Counted from the stretch's first letter, positions 34,271-45,031 are shown. The stretch is DNA of 64,000 nucleotides from Stomoxys calcitrans (GCF_963082655.1 NC_081555.1:92829819-92893818), one strand, 5' to 3'. Translations and numbers: made by a program. Notes: generated by a model from the sequence alone, not told the origin.

Positions 34271-35344
34271 GGCTTTAGACCTGGTAAATCCACCCTGGAA
34301 CAGATATTCACACTGCGCCAAATCCTGGAAAAGACCCGAGAAGGACAAATTAACACCTACCATCTCTTTGATGACTACAAAGCCGCCTTCGATACTCCTT
34401 TACGTTAAAAGGTATTTCAAGCCATGTCTGAGTTTGGTATCCCTGCAAAATTAATAAGACTGCAGGATGACACTTGCTGATACGCGTTCCTCAGTAAGAA
34501 TAGGAAAGAATCTCTCCGAACCATTTAATACGAGGAGACAGCATATCGTGTGATCTCTTTAATATCCAGCTGGAGAAGATTATACGAGATGCAGATGTGC
34601 ATAGATATGGCACACTAATCACAAGAGAACACAAGCTACTCGCCTATGCCGACGACATCGATATCATAGGTCGGTCACCTTAAGCAGTAACTGCAGCCTT
34701 TGAAAGAATCGAAAGAGAGTCAGTGAAAATTGATCTGGCAGTAAATGGAGATGAGACGAAATGGATGGTTTCAACTCCCAAAAAGCCTTGCACAACCGAG
34801 ATAGTCAGTAACTTTATCTACCTCGGCACCGCCGTAACCGAAACGAATGACACCAGTTTTGAGATAAAGCGAAGAATAATACTGGCAAACAGATGCTACT
34901 TTGGACTAAGTTAACAGATGATAGAAACAAGACCACCTCTCGACAGACGAAGATTACAGTTTTCCAGGCACTAATACTACCCGTGCTGTTATATGGTTCT
35001 GAAGCATGGGTACTTTTGAAGCAGATGAGGCAGTGCTTGGAGTGTTTGAGAGAAAGATACTTCGTACAATATATGAACCAGTTTGCGTTAATGGAGAAAA
35101 TAGGCGACGTATGAACCACGAGCTGTATGACGACGATCAAAATACAATGGCTGTATTATCACGCATCAAAATACAATGGCTGCGTTGGCTAGGTCATGTT
35201 GTCAGAATGGATGAAAAAGCTCCAGCAAAGAAGTCCTTTGAAGGCAAAAACGTGGTACACGCAAACCGGGAAGACCAAAAGCCCGCTGGAAAGATCAAGT
35301 GGTGGGAGACATCTCGAAACTTGGTGTCAGAGATTTTAGAATGA
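34271..35344 (+). pseudogene. RTE-like RT catalytic core to C-terminus
   Basis: After the stop at 34268 the sequence encodes GFRPGKSTLEQIFTLRQ and then DYKAAFDT, the first catalytic block. YADDIDIIGRSP at 34645 has both catalytic aspartates. NFIYLGTAVTETNDTSFE (34800) and RLRWLGHVVRMDEKAPAK (35180) are the C-terminal motifs seen also in copy 3. Frame changes near 34500-34560, a TAA at 34680 and a change near 34910-35010 break it. The catalytic residues remain but no complete protein is possible. Confidence 0.88.
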
Positions 35345-35432
35345 GCGCAGAAGATCGAGGCGCTTTGAACGCTATTCTACGTTCGACTAGTGGAACAAAT
35401 ATTCTGTAATAGCCATTTAAAGTGAAGTTAGT

Positions 35433-36307
35433 TAGAAATGACCTGTTAAACTTTACCTACAATCGGTCAAGTTCAATTCTTCGATTGTATGATTAGTTAA
35501 GGGACCATTTCTCGTACACTAAACACTGTTCAAATAACCGCTCTGGGATCGACGCCATGCCCTGCAGGGCCGCTCTCTAAAACCATGACACATACGGTCG
35601 ATATTGGGATACTATATATTCTCACATGTTTTTTTTTTTTCCTTAAATAATTTTCTTAATAAAACTCTCTGAAAACCTAAACCAATTTAATTTTCCGGAA
35701 TTTCTTTCCCAAAACGAATAATCCAACTATTATACCCATAAGAATTTTCCAAAGAACACTGTCAAGTAAATGTTAACATTTTAAAAGGGATTTACTTGAA
35801 TTAGGTTCAAGATTTACACAAATTTCAAGACATAACCATCAACGCGCAGCAACGAATAACCTTCAAATTTTGCTGCTCTAAAGCCATTTTCATGTTGCCC
35901 TTTTTAAAATTTTATTACAAAAGCTTATGGTTATCTCTATTTCAACGCAGATATCTTTGCCATTTTGCTTTGTTGCTTCGAGTAACCGAGACCATGTCTG
36001 TTGGTCGATTGGCTTGGCACTTGTAAATCTGTTCAATGTTGATTTTGTTTTAAGTAAATTGTTTCGATTCCAATGCTCTTTCCTTTTCATAAATATTAAA
36101 TAACCAAACAGGGGATACAAATTGGTTTTGTTCTCTCATGGAATTGGATTTGGTCTGTGATTAATGGTGGCTTACGCTGGCAAAACAAAGGAGGAAAGGA
36201 AATGAGAGGCAGCCAATCACTGGTTCAAAAGAAAAAAAATGAAATTGAAATTTGGATCTAATTGTTCTTTGGTTGGGTAGAAAGAAATCTTAAAGAACAT
36301 TTGAAGG
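35433..36307. other. Unassigned AT-rich sequence
   Basis: There is no family or motif. A 76-codon minus frame at 35890-36120 has no recognisable features. Confidence 0.4.
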
Positions 36308-36392
36308 CAAACAAGTACAAGCGTGCTAAGTTTGGACGGGCCGAATGTTGGGAACGCACCATCAAGGATTCTGCTAAAAATGTATACAAAAT
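36308..36392 (-). mobile_element. Family A terminal fragment
   Basis: AACAAGTACAAGCGTGCTAA followed by GGACGGGCCGAATGTTGGGA is the family A end, cut by the LINE at 36393. Confidence 0.7.
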
Positions 36393-36930
36393 AAGTTAGG
36401 AAAAGAGGGTGCAGGTATTAATCCGCCCCATGCCACTATGGGCATACACCTAAGCCAGTAATCGGTTTGTTGTGCGCTCTAAATACTAAAAAAGTAACCT
36501 CAAAAAAGAAAATGTAAGTTAGGAATTCGGAATCCTTTACTGTTCTCCATGCCACGCCCCTAAGTTAGTTCATGTCTGCTTTTGGGTCCCCACCAAAGTA
36601 CCGGAATCTGTTGGACGAGAAAGCAAGGCAATGACAAAGGAAATGCTCGAACGTCTCATCATCTTCCACACAGGCCCTACACATGCTATCACTTGCCGCA
36701 CCGATTTCACATAAGTGAACTTATAGTCCTATGTGTCCCGTTATACAACCGAAAGCTATATGACCTCCTTCTTGCTTCCTTTTAGTAATAGTCTCGCCTT
36801 CTCACGATCTGGATTTCCCCATAGGATTTTCGCCGTCCTACCGACCATTTCGCTATTCCACAATGTATGCAACATTCGTAGCCCACTCGCTTTAATTCGG
36901 ACTGCGTAGACCCGAAAGGCTTCGGGTTAA

Positions 36931-37156
36931 CCAAGTTTATTGACAGCAGTCCTCTGGCCTTCACCGCCAAATCTTCTGCCCTCACTAATGGCGCGCCACC
37001 CAAATGATGCGGATTTTGCCATTCTCAGACAAGGCGTTAATCTCCAAGTTTATTGACAGCAGTCCTCTGGCCTTCACCGCCAAATCTTCTGCCCTCCGTA
37101 ATGGCCCGCCACCCAAATGATGCGGATTTTCCCATTCTCAGAGAAGGCGTTAATCT
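36931..37156. repeat. 113-bp tandem duplication in LINE 3' region
   Basis: CCAAGTTTATTGACAGCAGT starts at 36931 and again at 37044. Units differ at a handful of positions. Copy 1 has a single unit near 2957. Confidence 0.9.
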
Positions 37157-37330
37157 CCTTCTTACACTGCAAGACTGTGCGTGATCTTACCATTCTGGTT
37201 GTTTACGCCCTTATGGCAATTTTAGTGTCGGTAGACATGTTCACAATCGACGTCCTTGCGTTAGCCCTACACCACTTCACGCATTCCGTGATCGCCCGGA
37301 TCTCCCCCTGCAGGACCGTATTATAGTCAA

Positions 37331-37652
37331 AATGCAAATTTTGCCCATGAATATTCCACTAAGGAACAGGGGAAAACTTCTCACATATCAATGAGTGCAG
37401 TCCGATTCATGTTTTTTAAGCTCAATGATAAGGGGAGGCCCCTTTTATAGCCGAGTCCGAACGAAGTGCCGCAGTGCGAAACCTCTTTGGAGAGAAGTTT
37501 TACATGGCACAGTACCTCACAAATGTTGCCAGCTTTAGGAGGGGAAAACCACCGCTGAAAATTTTTTCGGATGGTTTCGCCAGGATTCGTCCGTAGAGGT
37601 TAGCATGTCCGCGTTATAGGCGGACATGCTAACCTCTGCGCTACGTTGGCCT
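37331..37652 (-). mobile_element. SINE family S1 with palindromic head
   Basis: A 14-bp target-site duplication with one mismatch, CCGTATTATAGTCA (37317-37330) and CCGTATTATGGTCA (37653-37666), bounds it. The 3' half is normal. The head is rearranged: AGAGGTTAGCATGTCCGC (37595-37612) and its exact reverse complement (37620-37637) flank a 7-nt loop. The B box is lost between them. Confidence 0.93.
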
Positions 37653-37672
37653 CCGTATTATGGTCAGGCAGT

Positions 37673-38390
37673 CTAAAACAGCTCTCCTGGGTTCTCAGTG
37701 TAAGCCCCCAGGCCCACTCTGTTTTCTAGCTTTGATCCATCCGTGTAACATGATCTTCCAGATGGCAATACTAGGGTTCCTACATTCCAAGACTGTGCCG
37801 ATGGCAGCAGTGCCTCGCACTCGACTTCAAGGTTCATCTCAGGTATCCGATTGGAAACCTCTTCCCTTCCTTCCAGGTTTTCTATCGTCGCCTCGATTAT
37901 ACCGCGATGGTATGAGCTGATCCCATCCTCAGTCCATTCTCCCATCGCCTTAAGTCTCATAGCCGCAGTGACTGCTTCACACTTAATTTGTATGTCAATT
38001 GGTTGGATATCTAGAATAGTCCCTAGTGCCCTAGTGGGCGCGTGGTCCCCATCGCTCCGCCTATGCCAAGACAACATGTTGTCTGAACCTGTTGTATGGT
38101 CCTTATGTTGCACTTTTTCTCCATAGCAGTCCACCAAACTACTGAGGCGTAAGTAAGTATTGGTCCAATCACGCTCCTGTAGAGCCAGTGGACTATTCTA
38201 GGATTCAGGCCCCATTTCGAACCTGCGGCCCGTCTACATAGTGCCCAACATCTGTGAGCCTTCTCAGTAGGCTCCTCAATGCGACACTTCACATTCAGTT
38301 TCCTGTCCAAGATCACTCCTAGGTATTTGACATTGTCAGATATCGAAATCGGTTTGTTGAGGAAACGTGGTGCGTCAAATTTACCTGGTG
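37673..38390 (-). pseudogene. LINE family 1 RT thumb and RNase H
   Basis: Frame 38023-38454 covers NVKYLGVILDRKLN, HIV..GPILTYASVVWW and TAMEKKCNIRTIQQVQ in the RT thumb. Frame 37673-38137 covers the connection (IQIKCEAVTAAMRLKAMGEW) and RNase H start YTDGSKLENRVGLG with the first catalytic aspartate. A frameshift near 38040 separates them. The RT catalytic box is missing because the copy is truncated. It is better preserved here than in copy 1. Confidence 0.85.
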
Positions 38391-38488
38391 AATGAATGAT
38401 GATCGATGGGGAAATGATTCCGACCATCAGGTGACCCAAAATACTTGGTGTCACATTTGACAGCTCTTACACATTCTCCCTACATGCC
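38386..38488. other. Short unassigned junction
   Basis: A short junction between two LINE fragments. It shares no family with neighbours that I can see. Confidence 0.35.
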
Positions 38489-39290
38489 ACAGCAATTTGC
38501 GAAAAGTCAAAAATAGAAACAAGAGCCGGCAGCTCTTGAGGACCCCAAGAGCCGTCAGCTCTTGAGGACCCCAAGAACCTGCAGCTCTTGGGGAGCAGAC
38601 AAAGAAACCTTGTTGACCACGTACAAAGCAATTGGCTGGTTTGTGGTGACACGTAGTGGAATAATATTCAGAGCTGTCAGAATGCCACCCTCCGAAATGC
38701 GACGGGCTGTCTCCTCAGTTCTTATATGGACCACCTCCTTCAGGATACAAAGATCCTACCAGTGCGAAGACATAACAACATGCTGTTTAAGCTAAACCTT
38801 TTGGTCTGTTATCGCAGAGACCATCCAAATCATCATCTTGTGGATTGATATCCACCGCCCAGAAGCCTTAAGGTAGATCTAGAGCGTGAGCTTCAGCGCT
38901 ACAAGAGAGAACCTCTAGATCAAGCGGCATATCAAGCGGGTTAAGAAAACATTCATGCAGACACGGTAACAGATGCGGTGAATAGCTACCGGGTGATTGT
39001 AGCCTTTGGAGAACGACCGCCTCCCATTGCATCTGAAGAAATTGACCTCACCCGGTAAACCAGAATAGTTTTGGCTCAATTAAGTTTCGGCAGATCTAAT
39101 CATCTCAACTCATACAGGGCAAGGATTGATGCCCACGGGCCAGATGTATGTCCCGATTGTGACCAGGGACCACACGATACATGTCACCTGATGAAGTGCA
39201 AAGCCAGACCCACTAGACTCAGACCCAGATCCCTCTGGACGCACCTTAGTCGCAGAGTTCGTGGAACTTGACACTCAACAGAATCAAGCA
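38489..39290 (+). pseudogene. Jockey/CR1-like LINE, ORF2 C-terminal part
   Basis: Near 38600 the sequence encodes ADKETLLTTYKAIGWFVV, the RT thumb segment. It then degrades through MLPVRRHNNMLFKLNLLVCY-like sequence (about 38750-38800). Frame 39071-39271 ends with SYRARIDAHGPDVCPDCDQG followed by PHDTCHLMKC, the C-terminal cysteine-histidine motif of Jockey/CR1-type ORF2 proteins. Several stops are present. It could be the missing C-terminus of the family at 27.7-29.9 kb but lies in the other orientation. Confidence 0.82.
38524..38595 (+). repeat. 26-bp tandem repeat with internal palindrome
   Basis: AGCCGGCAGCTCTTGAGGAC-type units start at 38524, 38550 and 38576 (period 26). Each contains GCTCTTG..CAAGAGC, a 7-bp inverted repeat. 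Confidence 0.85.
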
Positions 39291-39765
39291 GAGTTCTTTT
39301 CCCGGCATCTCTACTTAGGCAACAAAAGGATATAAGAAAAGATTTACTCTGCTATTAGAGCGAAATCAAGATATGGTCCGGTTTGGACCACAATTAAATT
39401 ATATGTTGGAGACCTGTGTAAAATGTCAGCCAATTTGAATAAGAAATGCGTCCTTTGGGGGCTCAAGAAGTAAAATAGAGGGATCGATTTATATGGGAGC
39501 TGTATCGGGCTATAGATCGATTCAGACCATAATGAACACGTATGTTGATGGTCATGAGAGAATCCGTCGTACAAAATTTCAGGCAAATCGGATAATAATT
39601 GCGACCTCTAGAGGCTCAAGAAGTCAAGATCCCAGATCGGTTTATATGGCAGCTATATCAGGTTATGGACTGATAAACCAAACCTGGCACAGTTGTTGGA
39701 TATCATAACAAAATACTATGTGCAAAATTTCATCCCAATCGGATAAGAATTGCGCCCTCTAGTGG
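39291..39765 (-). mobile_element. Family A repeat, truncated at both ends
   Basis: Landmarks ATTTATATGGGAGCTGTATC (39487) and GGTTTATATGGCAGCTATAT (39639) are 152 bp apart. The (GACR)n end is missing; family C follows at 39766. Confidence 0.8.
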
Positions 39766-39812
39766 GTATTATATAGTCGCCCGACTTTTGCCTTTCCTTA
39801 CCGGTTTTAAAC
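39766..39812 (-). repeat. Family C head, inverted
   Basis: GTATTATATAGTCGCCCGAC followed by TTTTGCCTTTCCTTACC is the reverse of the head at 49843. Only about 47 bp remain. Confidence 0.75.
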
Positions 39813-41732
39813 TATCAACGATTCTAAAACGTGAATTTTTTTTTTTTTCAAAAAATCCTCCAAAGGTTATTTTGAAGCAAAGTCAAGCTTCTTTTTCTCC
39901 TCTTATATGTCATTTTTATGAGCAGAACTGAGTCTTAAAACTTTCATATTTTTTTTTTTCGTTTTTAGTTTATAGGCCTAAAAAACTTCTGAAATGACTA
40001 TAAATCATTGCTGCTGGCAACACCTCCTTTAAGCGCAATGGGAAACTAATCTCACCTATCCTATCGTGGGTGCAGGGTGCGGATACGTAACACGAACGTC
40101 CACAACCTGTTGTTAATAAATAACTCATACGACACAGTGTACAATTTCACATGTTGAGAACGAATCGAAGCAAAGTAAGCAACGAAAGCAAGAAGTACGC
40201 AAATGGTAAAATCGCATGTTAACTGGCAATTCCAATAATCACCACAAATGTTGTTATAACGCAATCCTAAAGGCCATCATAAGTCACAACACTCTATATT
40301 TATGAGTTAACATTTGAGGCATGCAACATGTTCTAATGTTTTGTTTTTTGTTTTTACTGTTCTTAAGCCTTTTTCTAAGAATGAAATATGCAAAGTAAAA
40401 ATAAAATAAACTGTAAAACATTAAGAAAAACAGCCTTTGTATAATTGTGGGTATGACCTCCTAAGATATTTGTTTCTTCAGCTTTGAGTACATTTTTACT
40501 CTCGACATGATAATAATAGAGTAGCATTGTTAGGGAAAATGAAATATACATATGTCTGTGCACAAGCATACACGTGGGGCTCGCATCCTTCTCGCTGTAC
40601 AAACAAAACTTATGGAAAATATTGCAGCGTATGCTTAGAGACAAAGTATACATATGGGGTATTTTTGATAGAAACTGAAATGCTGTACAAACAAAACTTA
40701 TGGAAAATATAACAGTGTACGATTATAGACAAAAGAAAAGCATGGGTATTTTTTATAGAAATTTGGTGATTTTTTTATTTTTATTTTATAAAAATTTTTA
40801 TAGAAAATTTTCGAAAAGTTTAATTTCCAGATATTTTTCAAAATTTTTAGTTTTATAGAAACAAACGAAAAACATTGCTACAGTAAATTTCCTCTTAATA
40901 ATATTTTTCTTGAGAAATTTTCATAAAATTTTAATTTTATTATTCTCATACTGATCATGGAATAACCCATATGTATTTATAACATGCTCCATAAGATGTG
41001 CGGAGTGGAGAATAGGCACAAGGACAGTTTCGTATATGAGTCAAAAGTAATGGGCGGCGCGCAAAAGTTAAAACAAACACACACATATGCAAACATGTAC
41101 ACGAACACACACACACACACACACACACATCCTGCAACAAAGGATTAACAAGCTGTGTATTAACATGTGGCACAAGGCTGAGCTACTACGTAGTCTAATT
41201 CACTAATTTTTTGCTTTCTTCTTCCTTTCTAATGTCGCTTCAATTTTCTCATTCATTCACAAAGTTGAGACTTTGTCGTATTGTCAAAGGACATTTCATT
41301 GGAATGTTCATTTTCACGAAAGGCCGCGATCCATGCCAAGCAAAAGGAAAGAGAAGAGCCGAAAGAAAAACTCGTAGTCATAGTCGATGACGATGCCATC
41401 GTTAATATTCATTTGCAGCTTACAAGCATTGAAGGTCTCTAAAGTATTGTAACAATGGCAACGTGTGTGTCCCGGGTTTCTTTTTTTTAACTGTTTTGGC
41501 CTCTGCAAATTGAAATTATATGTGACAGCCAGCCCAGAAGAGACGTGACAGCTGAAAGTTCGAGGATTTCTTAACTGTTTGCAAATCTCTCTAAAAGATT
41601 AGAGATGTAAATAAATTTTTTCTTTTGAAAATTGCAGTTGGAAATTTGTTGGCAAAATGTGACAAATGCTAAATATTGTGGAGGACAGTTCCTTCTCTTT
41701 ACGGAAATTGTTATTAAAGTTTTTGGTAAAGT
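39813..41732. other. Unassigned, probably single-copy AT-rich sequence
   Basis: It contains an 88-bp tandem duplication (next entry), AT-rich sequence at 40740-40940 with repeated AAATTTT words, and a (CA)n tract at about 41106-41130. Short frames such as 40375-40653 (-) and 41314-41508 (-) have no recognisable motif. Confidence 0.45.
40595..40770 (+). repeat. 88-bp imperfect tandem duplication
   Basis: CTGTACAAACAAAACTTATG starts at 40595 and 40683. The second unit has diverged and carries several changes. Confidence 0.85.
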
Positions 41733-41734
41733 AT

Positions 41735-41896
41735 GTTAGGTTAGGTAAGAGTGGCAGCCTTTCAAGGATCACTTAGATAATTTTAAGTTCATTGCGATAC
41801 CACATAAGTGGTAGACCAAAGCCTCTGGCGGAAATCGCAACCACAACTTCCGCACTGATAATCCCTGCACGCTACCAACTCGGCTACTTGGGCGCC
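41735..41896 (-). mobile_element. tRNA-derived SINE with LOA-type LINE tail
   Basis: On the minus strand it begins GGCGCCCAAGTAGCCGAGTT. A perfect A box TAGCCGAGTTGG lies at 41875-41886, and a B box-like GGTTGCGATTTCC follows about 40 bp later. Its 3' end (41735-41805) matches the 3' end of LINE family 2: CACTTAGAT, GATACCAC and CCTAACCTAAC in the same order and spacing. This suggests it uses that LINE's machinery. Confidence 0.85.
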
Positions 41897-42013
41897 TAGT
41901 AAGGAAAGAATTTTATAAAATTTTTGCTATAGAAAATTTAGATTAGTTTTCATACGCAAAGCTGACAAGGCAAGTTTTGCGGCACCAATGGAATATAAAC
42001 CTACTGACCTTAG

Positions 42014-43736
42014 ATTATTATACCCACCAACGTAGGATAGGGGCTATATTCATTTAGTCATTCCGTTTGCAACGCATCGAAATATCAACTTCCGACCCTA
42101 CATAGAATATATATTTCGGATCGTCGTAAAATTCTAATACGATTTAACGATGTCCGTTAGTCTGTCTGTCCGTCCGTCTGTCCGTCTGTCTGTCCGTCTG
42201 TCCGTCCGTCTGTCCGTCTGTCTGTCCGTCCGTCCGTCCGTCTGTCCGTCCGTCTGTCCGTCCGTCTGTCCGTCCGTCTGTCCGTCCGTCTGTCCGTCCG
42301 TCTGTCCGTCCGTCTGTCCGTCCGTCCGTCTGTTGTCATCACTCTAGAGCCTTCAAAAATTTAAATATTGAGCAGAAATTTGGCACAGATGCGTTTTTTT
42401 GAAGCACGTTGGTTAAGTTCTTGAAAGGGCCAAATCGGACGATTTTTGGATATAGCTGCTTTATAGACCGATTTTCCGATAAAGGGTCTAATGCCCATAA
42501 AGACTTCATTTTTCATCCGATTTTGCTGAAATTTCAAACAGTGAGTAGTTTAAGGCTTTCCGACAATTGGCTTAAATATGGTTAAGATCGGTCCACATTT
42601 AGATATAGCTGCCATATAGACCGATCTCCCGATAAAGGGTCCGAGGACCATAAAAGTTTTATTTATTACCCGATTTCGCTGGAATTTAAAACAGTAGGGT
42701 ATTTTAAGCCTCCCGACATTTGACGTAAATATGGTTCAGATCAGACCATACTTAGATATAGCTGTCATATAGACCGATCGCCCGATAAAGGGTCTGAAGA
42801 CCATAAAAGCTTTATTTATTACCCAATTTCGCTGAAACTGAAAACACTGGGGTATTCTAAGCCTCCCGGCATCTGATCTAAATATGGATTAGATCGGACT
42901 TTATTTAGATATAGCTGCCATATCAACCGATCTCCCGATAAGAGGTCTGAAGCCCATAAAAGCTTTATTTATTACCCGATTTCGCTGAAATTTGCAACAG
43001 TGGGCTATTTTGAGTTTCCTTACATCTGATGTAAATATGGTTCAGATTGGACCATATTTAGATATAGCTGTCATATATACCGATCTGCCGATAATTGGTC
43101 TGAAGCCAACAAAAGCTTTTTTTATTACCCGATTTCGCTGGAATTTAAAACAGTGTTCATTTTTCATCCGATTTTGTTAAAATTTGAAACAGTGAGTAGT
43201 TTAAGGCTTTCCGACAACTGACTTAAATATGGTTCAGATCGGTCCATATTTAGATATAGCTGCCATATAGACCGATCTCCCGATAAAGGGTCTGAAGGCC
43301 ATAAAAGCTTTATTTATTACCCGATTTCCCTGAAATTTGAAACAGTGAGTAGGTTAAGACCTCCCAACACCCGACCTAAATATTGCTCAGATCGGACCCT
43401 ATTTATATATAGCTGCCATATAGACCGATCTGCCGATAAGGGGACTGAAGCCCATTAAAGCTTTATTTATTACCCGATTTCGCTGAAATTTGAAACAGTG
43501 AGTTTTTCAGAGCCTTCCAACATCTGACCTTAATATGTTTCAGATCGGTTTATAATTGGATATATCTGCCAAAGAGACCAATATTTTGTTCTACAATATT
43601 GGATAGTGACTTAAATATTAGGGTGCTTAAGTTAACCAATTTTCACCGGATTGAGACGAACTGGGGTTTTCATATATACCCGAGGTGGTGGGTATTCAAA
43701 GTTCGGCCCGGACGAACTTAATGCCTTTTTACTTGT
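42014..43736 (+). mobile_element. Family A repeat, full length, long (GTCY)n
   Basis: The 5' end is TTATACCCACCAACGTAGGA and the 3' end GGTGGTGGGTATTCAAAGTT, then CGGCCCGGACGAACTTAATG and ACTTGTG. Unit landmarks lie at 42449, 42602, 42755, 42908, 43061, 43253, 43406 and 43559. All steps are 153 bp except one of 192, where 39 bp are duplicated. This is a subfamily different in sequence from the 796-1785 copy. Confidence 0.93.
42161..42336. repeat. (GTCY)n array with a 12-mer higher order
   Basis: About 176 bp of GTCC/GTCT. The right part settles into GTCCGTCCGTCT repeated about seven times. Frames on both strands across it are artefacts. Confidence 0.95.
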
Positions 43737-44015
43737 GTTCTACTTAAAACCATGTAGCGCAACAATATAACATCCCGGGCATCTAGAAGATAAAGGCAGA
43801 ATAACTATACAAAGAGCTTTAGTTGAAGTTCGGTGTGAACGATATTGGGCAAAGAATTGAGGAATTCATCGATGACAAGATGTTCACGCTGGCGTCGTGT
43901 AGCGTTGTCAAGGGGCCTTTAGCAATGTGAGGGCCAATACACTGCACTATGGGCCCAATGAGGGGGTTTAGAAGCAACAAATCTCCAGAAGCAGCCAGGA
44001 CTTCAAAAATTAAGA
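43737..44015. other. Unassigned sequence
   Basis: No family recognised; no open frame of note. Confidence 0.35.
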
Positions 44016-44266
44016 ACCACCGACTATGAAGGCATTAAAACGATGCTGGCAAAATTTGGATTCTATATGTTCTATACCACGTCTATTTTTAGCGCTATGC
44101 GTTGAAATTGACCTCCAGGGATATGATGTCTTTAGCCCCTACAGGGCGAAATTGTTAACCAAATTGGCAAAAATTTTGCATACTGTTCAAATCGGTCCCT
44201 AACTTGATATAGATCCCATGTAAATCGATTTCCCAATTATACTTCTTAAGCCCCCCTTCTTGAAGG
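44016..44266 (+). mobile_element. Family A fragment
   Basis: It contains GGCGAAATTGTTAACCAAAT, GCAAAAATTTTGCATACTGT and CTTGATATAGATCCCATGTA, degraded parts of one to two units. It is cut by the LINE at 44267. Confidence 0.65.
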
Positions 44267-45029
44267 TGCTTTCAACAATGTAAAACCGACGTCAATCATG
44301 AAGGAGTTGGAGTTTCTAGGCATCAACTCTACCCTAAGAAAGTTTATTAATAGCTTACTTACTAAAAGATGCATTACGGCAGGCTTGGGATCTGTGGATC
44401 TAAAAAGATGGGTTAGCAGAGGAACTCCCCAAAGAGGTGTTCTGTCTCCTCTACTTTTGGAATATAGCCATTAATAATATATTATTGTCTCTGGAAGAAA
44501 AAAAGGCGTAAAAGTGGTCGCGTATACTGATGACGTTGCTCTCTAAGAGATATACTTGAGGAAGCTCTACGTGCAACAGCAAAGTGCGCTATCGAAAGTG
44601 GTCTAGGCCTAAATCCTTGCAAGACAGAAGTAATTCTTTTCAGCAGAAGACACAAGTTGCCTACAGTGGAATCTGTCTCCTTGTTTAGAGAGAATGTTCC
44701 ATTTACAGAAAGCGCAAAATATCTGGGTGTTTTGCTGGACAGGAAACTGAACTTCAAATCCAACATTTTGGAAAGGGCAAGAAAGGCCATTTTTGCCCTA
44801 TACACCTGCAAGAGAGTCATTGGCAAAAGTTGGAGATTTAGACCGCGTGTCATGCATTGGGTATATACTGCATTTATCAGACCTATTATGCTATATGGTG
44901 TTGTGGTTTGGTGGACGGCGCTTCAAAAATCCACCTATTGCTCTATACTTAACCGGATCCAAAGGAAGGATTGTTTATGCATCATAGCCGTACTGCGGAA
45001 GACACCATCTGATGCACTAAATTTAATGC
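44267..45029 (+). pseudogene. LINE family 2 reverse transcriptase, catalytic box intact
   Basis: GAFNNVKPTSIMKELEFLGI opens the piece with the first aspartate block's end. VSRGTPQRGVLSPLL near 44400 is the conserved RGTPQGG-type block. YTDDVAL at 44523 holds the two catalytic aspartates (YADD variant). Frame 44657-45070 covers ESAKYLGVLLDRKLNFKSN and RPIMLYGVVVWWTALQK in the thumb. Stops near 44465-44475 and 44545 break the frame. The MITE interrupts the sequence directly after SDALNLML. Confidence 0.87.
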
Positions 45030-45031
45030 TA

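Larger units (their letters stand above)
31383..35432 (+). mobile_element. RTE-like LINE, copy 2, near full length
   Basis: It starts at the same 5' UTR as copy 1 (ACGGGATAA.TTGAGCACCAC). It runs through the endonuclease (32222-33084), linker with a 416-bp duplication (33218-34049) and RT (33674-35344), and ends in TTTAAAGTGAAGTTAG. Without the SINE at 31638-31953 it is about 3.7 kb, in the range expected for an RTE element. The ORF is broken by at least one frameshift near 32488, a stop at 33082-33084, the duplication, a stop at 34268-34270 and frameshifts near 34500-34560 and 34910-35010. The catalytic boxes survive. Confidence 0.88.
36393..38385 (-). mobile_element. LOA/I-like LINE family 1, copy 2
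   Basis: It shares its 3' end with copy 1 (GGTTAGG-like end, then AAAAGAGGGTGCAGGTATTAA). It contains RNase H and the RT thumb, and is 5'-truncated near 38385 in the RT region. It holds a 113-bp tandem duplication (36931-37156) and a SINE at 37331-37652. Its copy of the insertion site can be compared with the uninterrupted site near 3238-3256 of copy 1. Confidence 0.87.

Noticed and set aside
42150..42347. Open frames on both strands reading as P-S-V-C or D-R-R-T repeats (also 11287-11715)
   Set aside because: They are translations of (GTCY)n/(GACR)n microsatellites; both strands are open because of the tetranucleotide sequence, not because of coding.
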